From Deltaproteobacteria bacterium (lineage in GTDB: Bacteria; Desulfobacterota; Syntrophia; Syntrophales; Smithellaceae), in NCBI GenBank assembly GCA_022710585.1, contig JAKLGV010000009.1, positions 39,763 to 103,762 on the forward strand: a DNA stretch of 64,000 bases, written 5' to 3'. Below, one piece after another: positions 54,721-61,592 of this stretch. The position numbers and the translations under genes were made by a program. Each line of letters opens with the position of its first letter. Within the stretch, counting starts at the first letter, position 1. Below the pieces are notes generated by a model. The model was not told where the DNA came from and ran no database searches. It saw only the letters and a list, made by a program, of their open reading frames with translations.

Positions 54721-55887
54721 ATGGCAACTTTCAACCTACGCCGCTTTTCGAAGCCGGAAATGCTCCGGCGAATCGACAGGAAGCATCTCATTGCCTTTCT
54801 GGAGCCTCATGCCGCCTATTTTTCAGCTCGCGGCGTAGAGTTGCCACCAGTCCAGCAGGAAGATGGCCTGGACTACAACGCGCTCAGTCACATTTTGCTG
54901 ACCCCGGACGGCTCAACTCCAGACGACCTTGCAGAGGCCTTGTTCTATGTAAATGAAGTTTCGACTCCTGAAGGATTCGACTCCATTCAGGATGAGATCG
55001 CTGGAACGGACATCGACGTGGAAATTGGGGAGAACGCCGCACCGGCAGACTTGGCTATACAGGTCTGGATGGCTGATCGGGAAATCATCGAGAAGGTACA
55101 CGCCGAACAGTTCTTCATGAACGTCAGGTCCTTCGAGTATTTCAAGACCAAGAAAAACCCGCTGCCAGATTTCGTGCTGCCATCGGAGGAAACCCTCGCG
55201 GCCCTTGAAGCCGATCTTGACGAATGGTTTTCTAAGAAGCGTCGGGGCAAGTATTCCAAGGTGTTCGTTTATCCGAAAGAAGGCCACACATGGTTCCTCG
55301 TGCGCCACGGGAAGCCCTATGCTCGTGAGGCGGTCATTGAGGCCGGTGAGTCCACCAGTCAGTACTTCCGCCCTGAAAAATTCGACGTGCTTGCCTACAA
55401 CCCCGTCATTGGGGAGATCCGCATGAACGCCGAAACCAAGGGCGAGAAGGAGCTCTACCGGAAGAAATTCGGGCTGCATCTGTTCGGCAACGAAGAGTTC
55501 TTTAGCGAGCGTAGCCGATTCGACCTCGAGCCACTACGGCAGATCGGGGAAGAAGCGCTTCTTTGTGACGACGTGGAAGGCATTGAATACGTCAGACTGA
55601 AAGAGGTTCAGTTTTTTTGGGGTGGCGCACACAAGGATATAGAAATCCGGCGATCCGAGGACATGTTCGCTTCTCTCCGAGATCGGGATAAGACCCTTCC
55701 CGCTGGAGGCAAGATCGTCAAGGCGAGCTTCCAGATCAAATTCGACGGTTCCAAGACGCCCAGGTCGGTCACCTTGAGTTCAGGTAACCGAGCGCAATTC
55801 AAGCGGGATGGTGATGCCGAGGTTATCGAGCGCTGGCTCGGACTCAGGGGCTTTATTGTCGGAGCCGGAGGGGCCTCGGATGAGTGA
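54721..55887 (+). CDS. Unrecognised protein, first gene of the lexA-linked pair
   Basis: 388 aa, no family recognised. A GAGGAG site precedes the ATG, 46 bp after lexA. The N-terminal ~130 residues are helical and acidic (RRIDRKHLIAFLEPHAAYFS...DVEIGENAAPADLAIQVW). The middle has VFVYPKEGHTWFLVRHGKPY, which alternates beta strands, and a KFDVLAYNPVIGEIRMNAET segment, with FGLHLFGNEEFF after it. No signal peptide, membrane helix or classic catalytic motif stands out. It overlaps the next gene by 8 bp, so both products are probably made in similar amounts. SOS-controlled expression is inferred from the leading lexA gene. Confidence 0.75.
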   Translation: MATFNLRRFSKPEMLRRIDRKHLIAFLEPHAAYFSARGVELPPVQQEDGLDYNALSHILLTPDGSTPDDLAEALFYVNEVSTPEGFDSIQDEIAGTDIDVEIGENAAPADLAIQVWMADREIIEKVHAEQFFMNVRSFEYFKTKKNPLPDFVLPSEETLAALEADLDEWFSKKRRGKYSKVFVYPKEGHTWFLVRHGKPYAREAVIEAGESTSQYFRPEKFDVLAYNPVIGEIRMNAETKGEKELYRKKFGLHLFGNEEFFSERSRFDLEPLRQIGEEALLCDDVEGIEYVRLKEVQFFWGGAHKDIEIRRSEDMFASLRDRDKTLPAGGKIVKASFQIKFDGSKTPRSVTLSSGNRAQFKRDGDAEVIERWLGLRGFIVGAGGASDE

Positions 55888-56944
55888 CCCCTTCTGGGCA
55901 TACCTGGAGACATTGCCTGGAAAGTCGGCGGCGCTGTTCGATTGGGATAAGGCGCTCTCCGGTTGGGACCGGTATCCATTGTTTCGGGACAATTTTCTTC
56001 AACTGACCAAGAATCACGCGACCGCTGTGGATTGCCCGACGGAATGTGGCCTGGGATGCCCACGTAGTGTGATCACCCATGCGAAGACCGACATCCGAGC
56101 CGTCTGCATCGAAAAAGAACACGCGGCCATCCAACTCTCTCCACGGCAGACGCTGATCTACCGGCTCAAGCAGTCAGCCATCAATGGCGCTATCTGCACG
56201 GCCATGGGAATTGAACACCGAGAGGCAAAACTCGATGGCCTGCCCCACACATGGAGACTGGGCGATTTCATACCCACGGCCGGGATGGACTTCCCTGTTG
56301 TGCTGACAATGCAGGACAGCAAGGACACGCTGGTAGAGGTCGTCCGATCATTATGCCTTTCGACCCCCAAACCCTTTGTTGTAATAGCGCCCACGCGCCT
56401 TCATCTGAGTCCTGCAGTTGAAACACTGCTGGCGCAGAAAGACAGCCTTTTCGTCGCGCTGAACGAAGATCTGTACCTGGGTGATGCGCCACGACTCCTG
56501 ACCTGTCGGGACAAGACTGAGATATTCGCTCCCCTTATCGATCAGGTGCCTGGGCCGGATTCAGGCGGCACAGTGTTTTTCATGACACCGCCGGGCACCA
56601 CATGGCCACAAATCAAGATTCAGTTCCGCGATGGCCATACCGTCACAATATGGGCGGGAGACCAGAGCGGTCGATACACCTATACGCAAATGGGAATGGC
56701 GAGCAGGAAGAATGGCAATCCAACCGAGCAATGGAAATTGCTTGAGGGGTTTGCCAACTCCAGTGGCGAGATCGACTGGCACAGCCGATACGCCTCGGAC
56801 AAACTGAAGAAACAAAAGCAAGAGTTGTCGAAGCACCTGCGTGAATTCTTCCGGCTCGATGATGATCCCATCGAATGGGTCAAGGATACAAAGACCTACC
56901 GATGCAAGTTCCGCATCCTCCCGGAAGGTGCCGAGGTCTACTGA
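55880..56944 (+). CDS. Unrecognised protein with a Cys cluster, second gene of the lexA-linked pair
   Basis: 354 aa from ATG 55880. Residues ~50-78 carry four cysteines (DCPTECGLGCPRSV then AVCIEK), spaced like a zinc ribbon. A middle part (VLTMQDSKDTLVEVVRSLCL, FVVIAPTRLHLSP) has an alternating alpha/beta pattern. The C-terminal ~60 residues are a charged helix (KKQKQELSKHLREFFRL) followed by short strands. No catalytic signature is recognised. It is followed by a strong terminator, closing the lexA operon. It could act with the first protein as a toxin, defence or control pair, but that is speculation. Confidence 0.75.
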   Translation: MSDPFWAYLETLPGKSAALFDWDKALSGWDRYPLFRDNFLQLTKNHATAVDCPTECGLGCPRSVITHAKTDIRAVCIEKEHAAIQLSPRQTLIYRLKQSAINGAICTAMGIEHREAKLDGLPHTWRLGDFIPTAGMDFPVVLTMQDSKDTLVEVVRSLCLSTPKPFVVIAPTRLHLSPAVETLLAQKDSLFVALNEDLYLGDAPRLLTCRDKTEIFAPLIDQVPGPDSGGTVFFMTPPGTTWPQIKIQFRDGHTVTIWAGDQSGRYTYTQMGMASRKNGNPTEQWKLLEGFANSSGEIDWHSRYASDKLKKQKQELSKHLREFFRLDDDPIEWVKDTKTYRCKFRILPEGAEVY

Positions 56945-56969
56945 CCACCCTTAATATCCAAGCGAAATT

Positions 56970-57005
56970 AAAGCCCCGATTCAGGATTCTGGATCGGGGC
57001 TTTTT
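56970..57005 (+). terminator. Intrinsic terminator of the lexA operon
   Basis: AAAGCCCCGAT opposes ATCGGGGC with a 12-nt loop, then TTTTT; the stem's outer A residues pair with the first T residues. It lies about 25 bp after the stop. Confidence 0.85.
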
Positions 57006-57020
57006 GCGTCTTGGAGGCCC

Positions 57021-57048
57021 GCCCGGTGAAATTTCACTGGGGCCGGGC
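57021..57048. repeat. Nested palindrome GCCCGG...GTGAAATTTCAC...CCGGGC
   Basis: A perfect 12-bp palindrome GTGAAATTTCAC (57026-57037) lies inside flanking inverted repeats GCCCGG and CCGGGC. An A/T run follows (57049-57070). It is the main feature of the 320-bp gap before the DNA-metabolism operon and could be an operator or replication/mobilisation site. The rest of the gap shows no gene. Confidence 0.5.
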
Positions 57049-57264
57049 AAAAAAAGTTAAAAAATTTTTCCTCTGTAAACCCACCACCAATCAGAGCCTT
57101 ACGGGCTTTCCTCCTCCTTGAGCCAGGGCGTTTTTCGGGGTCGCAACGAAAATTCGCCAAAGCAGGGTGACAGGTCTGGTGAACACAAAGAGTTCACGAC
57201 CGCCACCCGGGAAATTCATGCCGGACCTGTCTCCCGGTCGGTCCAGAAATGAAGGAGGTTCGGC

Positions 57265-57591
57265 ATGAACCAGACAAGTAAAGCACATCTCACCCCACCG
57301 AAGCGGCGGCTCATCGAGCTGATGCAGGACATCAACTTCGGCCGCATCACCAACATTCCGGTCCGCGACGGCGAGCCGGAACTCACCCCTGACACAGTCA
57401 TCGAGCGCGAGATCAAGCTGGGCGGACAAAGCGGTCCCCGGCCCGAGCGCGACCAAGATGACTTCATCCTCAAGCAAGAGGTCGTGGCGCTACTGGAGCA
57501 CCTCGCGCAGATGGGCAGCGGAAAAGTCTGCCTGCTCGAGATCAAACACGGTCTCCCGTTCCTGATGCGCATCGAGGAACGGGCAGCCTGA
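57265..57591 (+). CDS. Hypothetical 108-aa protein
   Basis: No family recognised. An AAGGAGG site precedes the ATG. LTPPKRRLIELMQDINFGRI forms a helix, and EVVALLEHLAQMGSGKVCLL and EIKHGLPFLMRIEE suggest a compact alpha/beta fold. It is the first gene of the element's long plus-strand operon. Small proteins in this place in phage-like elements are often regulatory, but nothing specific is visible. Confidence 0.7.
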   Translation: MNQTSKAHLTPPKRRLIELMQDINFGRITNIPVRDGEPELTPDTVIEREIKLGGQSGPRPERDQDDFILKQEVVALLEHLAQMGSGKVCLLEIKHGLPFLMRIEERAA

Positions 57592-57762
57592 ACACGTAAC
57601 GACCTGAACCCTTAGACACTGGACAACAAGCTGGACGCATGGCGGAGGCTGTTGTGGGTGTCGCCGAGCCGAATACGGCAATTGGCGGCGTACCTGCGAC
57701 CCCTTCGCCCACGCGACAGCTTTGTCCTGTGATCTGGCCCGTGCCGACACCCACGCGGACCT

Positions 57763-57781
57763 CCTCCTCGCTCCGAGGAGG
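57763..57781 (+). promoter_or_regulatory. Stem-loop enclosing the Shine-Dalgarno of the sigma-like gene
   Basis: CCTCCTCG pairs perfectly with CGAGGAGG across a 3-nt loop. The ribosome site GAGGAGG (57775-57781) is wholly inside the stem, 5 nt before the ATG at 57787. This is a candidate translational switch. Confidence 0.6.
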
Positions 57782-57786
57782 CCCCG

Positions 57787-58371
57787 ATGGTTTCACAGAA
57801 TTCTTACGACGGCATCGACAAGTATGCCGCCGACCTCATTCGGCACAAAGCACGTCAACTCGTAGGCAAGGCCGGATTCACCGAGGACGACAGACCCGAC
57901 CTCGAACAGGAACTGATGATCGATCTGCTGCAGCGGATGCGGCATTTCAATCCCGCCAAGGCCAAGAAGACCACCTTCATGGCCCGGATCGTCGAACGTC
58001 ACATCTCCACCATCCTGGAGGCCCGGTTCGCCCAATGCCGGGACTGGCGGCTCTGCCAAACCTCACTCAACGAACCCCTCGACAACGGCGAAGGCGACAC
58101 CACCGAGCGGATCGAGTTCCTGGACAGCGAAGGTTCTCTGGGAGGCGGCACCCGCGAGACAAGGGAGCGCCTCGCCCATGAGATCCGCATGGATCTCGGC
58201 CAGGCCATCGCCTCGCTGCCGGAAGAGCTCCGGGATCTGTGCGTGCGCCTGCACGACAGCACCATGGCCGAAGTCGCCCGGGAGATGGGCATTCCCAGAA
58301 CCACCCTCTACGACCGGCTGAGCAAGCTCCGGGACGCGTTCCGCGAGGCCGGGCTCGAGGACTACCTGTGA
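57787..58371 (+). CDS. Sigma-70-like factor of the element
   Basis: 194 aa. The first half has the sigma region-2 plan (DRPDLEQELMIDLLQRMRHF, then AKKTTFMARIVERHISTILE). The end carries a region-4-like helix-turn-helix (TMAEVAREMGIPRTTLYDRL, SKLRDAFREAG), with ALASLPEELRDLCVRLHD-like text before it (actual: AIASLPEELRDLCVRL). It probably recruits RNA polymerase to element promoters; some phage and ICE genes of this type time late expression. Its ribosome site is buried in a hairpin. The small gene at 58476 follows. Confidence 0.78.
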   Translation: MVSQNSYDGIDKYAADLIRHKARQLVGKAGFTEDDRPDLEQELMIDLLQRMRHFNPAKAKKTTFMARIVERHISTILEARFAQCRDWRLCQTSLNEPLDNGEGDTTERIEFLDSEGSLGGGTRETRERLAHEIRMDLGQAIASLPEELRDLCVRLHDSTMAEVAREMGIPRTTLYDRLSKLRDAFREAGLEDYL

Positions 58372-58475
58372 TCTCCGACGCATCAGCTCTGGCTCCGGTA
58401 AGTAAGCACCGTGCCGCATGGTGCGGCTATCCGGGGCCTCGGAAATCAGAACCTGAACAAAAGAGGAGTTCAACC

Positions 58476-58814
58476 ATGACTCACGACACCTACAAGTACC
58501 GTTTTGACGAGTCGGTCCCGGCCCAGGAACTGGAAGACACTTTCATGCTGGCGATGCTGGCCGTCGAAAGCCTGCATGGCCGTTCCCGTGTGCGGATGGA
58601 GAGCCGGTTCAATCTGGACAAGGCCCGACGCACCTGCGTGATCGACGCCTCCACCGATGTCGGCAGCGACCTCGCCCGCATCTTCACCGGCTTCGCCACC
58701 AAGGAATACGGCGAACGCTCGGTCCTGATCGAACGATCCCAGCCGTCGGGTTGCGCCTGTGCCTCCAAGCATCGGGCAGCGCCCGCCGCCGCGACAGCGG
58801 GGGTGGCGGTATGA
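58476..58814 (+). CDS. Hypothetical 112-aa protein
   Basis: No family recognised. It has a GAGGAG site before the ATG and overlaps the next gene by 4 bp (ATGA). FDESVPAQELEDTFMLAMLA and ESLHGRSRVRMESRFNLDKA indicate an alpha/beta fold, and the tail is Ala-rich (CACASKHRAAPAAATAG). Its fixed place ahead of a RecB-like nuclease suggests a companion in the recombination module. Confidence 0.7.
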   Translation: MTHDTYKYRFDESVPAQELEDTFMLAMLAVESLHGRSRVRMESRFNLDKARRTCVIDASTDVGSDLARIFTGFATKEYGERSVLIERSQPSGCACASKHRAAPAAATAGVAV

Positions 58815-59827
58815 GCGAGCTGATGACCACCACCTATTCCATGTGGCGGCTGTTCCGCAACTGCCGCATGGCCTGCAAGTGGCGCTATATCGACGAGCTG
58901 GTGCCACTCGAGCGCGACCCCAATCTGGCCTTCGGCTCGGTCATTCACGACTGCCTGGAGTGCTGGCACGGCGAGCGGGATCTGGCCAAGGTCCTCGACC
59001 ACATCGACCGGACCTATCCGAACAGGGCGCAGGACGACCATCAACAGGCCGACTGGCATCTCGCCCGGGCCATGATGAGCGCCTATGCGAAACACTACCC
59101 GGCCGAAGAGTTCGAGGTCGTCGCGCTCGAGAAGACCTTCGAAGGTCCCATCGTCAACCCGGCGACCGGGGCGACCTCGCGCAGTTTCATTCTCGCCGGG
59201 AAGGTGGACGGCATCGTCCGTCAGGATGGCCAGTATTTTCTGCTGGAACACAAAACCGCCGCGCAGATCGACGCCAGCTATCTGGAGCGGCTGTGGACTG
59301 ATTTCCAGATCATCCTCTACGCCTGGTACCTGGAGCAGACCCTCGGCATCACGGTCAGCGGCATCATCTATAACGTCCTGGTTAAAGCCCGGCTGCGCCA
59401 GGGCAAGGGTGAAACCGAAGCTGAATACGAAGCCCGCCGAGACGAACTGATCGCCAAGTCGAAAACCGGCAAAAGCAGCGCCAAGCGCAAGCTGCCGGAG
59501 GACGACGACACCTTCCAGCAGCGGCTTCAGGAGAAGTACCTCGAGCCGGGCATGTTCCATCGCGAGGTGCTCTACATCTCCCGCGACCAGTTCGAGGAAC
59601 TGCGGGCGGAGCTGTGGGAACTCTCCAAGGCCATGCTCGACGCCCGTCGGCGCGACACCTTCTACCGCAACACCAGCTACTGCTTCCAGTACGGAAGGCC
59701 CTGCGCCTACTTCCAGCTCTGCCGCTCGGGCGGCAACCCCAACGTCATCGAAAACCATTTCCAACGGATCGCCCCGCACGAAGAGCTGCGGGACGGAGCC
59801 GGTGAAGACGCCGCTCCGGTGTTTTGA
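58811..59827 (+). CDS. PD-(D/E)XK nuclease, RecB/Cas4-like with probable Fe-S cluster
   Basis: 338 aa from ATG 58811. The nuclease core has AFGSVIHDCLE (motif I His), LAGKVDGIVRQ with the catalytic Asp and FLLEHKTAAQ with the E-x-K. Cysteines at 18/22 and 291, 298, 304 (YCFQYGRPCAYFQLC) sit as in the Fe-S clamp of AddB and Cas4 nucleases. It should resect or process DNA ends. It stands just ahead of a Sak4-like recombinase, an SSB-like protein and an ERCC4 nuclease, so the region is a recombination module. It has no Cas neighbours. Confidence 0.88.
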   Translation: MSELMTTTYSMWRLFRNCRMACKWRYIDELVPLERDPNLAFGSVIHDCLECWHGERDLAKVLDHIDRTYPNRAQDDHQQADWHLARAMMSAYAKHYPAEEFEVVALEKTFEGPIVNPATGATSRSFILAGKVDGIVRQDGQYFLLEHKTAAQIDASYLERLWTDFQIILYAWYLEQTLGITVSGIIYNVLVKARLRQGKGETEAEYEARRDELIAKSKTGKSSAKRKLPEDDDTFQQRLQEKYLEPGMFHREVLYISRDQFEELRAELWELSKAMLDARRRDTFYRNTSYCFQYGRPCAYFQLCRSGGNPNVIENHFQRIAPHEELRDGAGEDAAPVF

Positions 59828-59853
59828 AATCCCAACCATAAGGAGACGAAGCC

Positions 59854-60624
59854 ATGCTTCCCAAGACCAAAAGCAAACCCAAACACACGCTCTCGGACCT
59901 CACCGCTCTGGTGTACGGCCCGAGCAAGATCGGCAAGAGCACCTGGTGCTCCAAGGCCGATGACGCACTGTTCCTGGCGACCGAGCCGGGCCTGAACGCC
60001 CTAGAGGTTTTCCAGACCCCGATCACCTGCTGGGACGACCTTCTGCAGGCCTGCGCGGAGATCGCCGAGGGCAAGCACGAGTTCAAGACCATCGTCGTCG
60101 ACACGGTGGATAACGCATACAAGATGTGCTCGGACTACGTCTGTAAAAAATTCAAGATCGAGCACGAATCAGACCTTGGCTATGGCAAGGGCTACGCACT
60201 GATCAACAACGAGTTCCAGCGCGTCATCAACAAGCTCGCCTTCCTGCCCTATGGGCTGATCCTGATCTCCCACTCTCAGGAACGGGACATCGAGACCCGG
60301 ACCGGCAAACACACCCGCATCGTGCCGACGCTGCCGGAAAAGGCGCGGAAGCTGGTCACCGGCCTGGTGGACCTGATCCTGTTCTGCGATCTGGACATGA
60401 AAACCGGCGAGGACGGCAAGCCGGTCTGGCAGCGTGTGATGCGCACCAAGCCCAGTCCCAACTACGACGCCGGTGACCGCACCGGCCGACTCCCCGAAGT
60501 CATCCCCCTCGATTTTTCGAGCTTCATGAAAGCGTTCAACAACACGGCAACCGGAGCTGCGGCGAGTGCCGCCCGGCCGAAGCCGGAGCCGACCGCGAGT
60601 GCGGCGGCGAAACCTCAACAGTAA
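59854..60624 (+). CDS. Sak4-like RecA-family ATPase
   Basis: 256 aa. Walker A is YGPSKIGKST (residues 21-30) and Walker B FKTIVVDTVDNAYKM, with LILISHSQERDIETRTG further on. The single RecA core without extra domains matches the Sak4 group of phage single-strand annealing/recombination proteins. The C-terminus is an Ala/Pro/Lys-rich linker (RPKPEPTASAAAKPQQ). It should bind ssDNA with the SSB-like protein encoded 12 bp later. Confidence 0.85.
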   Translation: MLPKTKSKPKHTLSDLTALVYGPSKIGKSTWCSKADDALFLATEPGLNALEVFQTPITCWDDLLQACAEIAEGKHEFKTIVVDTVDNAYKMCSDYVCKKFKIEHESDLGYGKGYALINNEFQRVINKLAFLPYGLILISHSQERDIETRTGKHTRIVPTLPEKARKLVTGLVDLILFCDLDMKTGEDGKPVWQRVMRTKPSPNYDAGDRTGRLPEVIPLDFSSFMKAFNNTATGAAASAARPKPEPTASAAAKPQQ

Positions 60625-60636
60625 GGAGATCCGACC

Positions 60637-61110
60637 ATGGAACACTACGAAAACCAATCCAACAGCAACCTCGACCTGGCGCAGTTCGATGACGCCTTCG
60701 AAACCGCCGAAGTAGAGGAACGTGAGTTCGAGACCGTCCCCGACGGTAAGTACCAGGTCAACGTCGACCGGGTCGAACTGACCCGCGCCCAGACCTCGGG
60801 CAACCCGATGCTCAAGTGGACCCTGCGCATTATCGCGCCGACCCACAAGGGCCGTCTGCTCTGGCGCAACAACGTCATGGCCAGCAACGAGAACATCAAG
60901 TGGCTCAAGCAGGACCTCTACACCTGCGGGCTGCAGCTTCAGAAGCTCTCCGACCTGCCGGGCCACCTCGAGCAGCTTCTCAACATCAAGCTGGAGGTGA
61001 CCAAGCGCACTCGCGGTGAAAACGAGAACATCTACTTCAACCGTCGCATTGTCATGGCCGACGATACCGGGGCTCCCGGCGCGGCGATGGACGACATGAT
61101 CCCGTTCTGA
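60637..61110 (+). CDS. DUF669 family protein, SSB-like
   Basis: 157 aa. FETVPDGKYQVNVDRVEL, PMLKWTLRIIAPTHKGRLLW and LLNIKLEVTKRTRG follow the DUF669 plan, an OB-like single-strand-binding group often beside Sak4 genes. The C-terminus AMDDMIPF is the acidic-aromatic tail with which SSBs dock partners. It overlaps the ERCC4 nuclease start by one base. Confidence 0.88.
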   Translation: MEHYENQSNSNLDLAQFDDAFETAEVEEREFETVPDGKYQVNVDRVELTRAQTSGNPMLKWTLRIIAPTHKGRLLWRNNVMASNENIKWLKQDLYTCGLQLQKLSDLPGHLEQLLNIKLEVTKRTRGENENIYFNRRIVMADDTGAPGAAMDDMIPF

Positions 61111-61592
61111 TGATGGACCGGATCACCGTTGTCGTCGACACCCGCGAACAGGAGCCCTACAGCTTCGATAGCGACAAGGTTTCGGCGGTTCGCAAGGCGC
61201 TGCCCGCCGGTGATTACTCACTGGTCGGCCTCGAAGAACGGGTGGCGGTGGAGCGCAAATCCCTGACGGATTTCGTCTCCACCGTCATCCGGGGGCGCAA
61301 GCGGTTTCACCGCGAGCTGGAAAAGCTCTCCGCCTACGAATCCGCCTGTGTGGTTGTCGAGTGCAACTTTCGCGATCTGGTCGATGGCCGCTACCGCAGC
61401 GATGCCCACCCGCACGCGCTGATCGGAACGGTCGCCTCAATCGTCGTCGACTTCGGTGTCCCCGTCTACTTCTGCTCGGACCGGCAGGCCGCCTGCCGTT
61501 TTGTCGAGGAGTACCTGACACGTTTTCACCGGAGGATCGCGAGATGCCAAAAAGAAATGAGAGTAACCCGGCGCGACTCCGGGGAAGAATAG
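61110..61592 (+). CDS. ERCC4-domain nuclease
   Basis: 160 aa. VVVDTREQEPYSF, LPAGDYSLVGLEE and VAVERKSLTDFV make the ERCC4 (XPF/Mus81) active site, with G-D-x(n)-E-R-K-x3-D. VVECNFRDLVDGRYR and IVVDFGVPVYFCSDR follow. It lacks a helix-hairpin-helix module and may cut branched or flapped DNA together with its neighbours. Its 3' 49 bp overlap the helicase gene. Confidence 0.9.
   Translation: MMDRITVVVDTREQEPYSFDSDKVSAVRKALPAGDYSLVGLEERVAVERKSLTDFVSTVIRGRKRFHRELEKLSAYESACVVVECNFRDLVDGRYRSDAHPHALIGTVASIVVDFGVPVYFCSDRQAACRFVEEYLTRFHRRIARCQKEMRVTRRDSGEE

Noticed and set aside
57639..58181. 180-codon frame overlapping the sigma-like gene in another phase
   Set aside because: The sequence is Arg/His/Pro-rich without domain; the frame at 57787 has sigma regions and a ribosome site.
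58811..59827. Cas4-like nuclease considered as part of a CRISPR system
   Set aside because: No cas1/cas2 or array nearby; the neighbours are phage-type recombination genes.
58490..59839. Long minus-strand frame (449 codons) opposite the RecB-like nuclease
   Set aside because: The plus-strand gene has nuclease motifs, Fe-S cysteines and operon overlaps; the antisense frame is a high-GC artefact.
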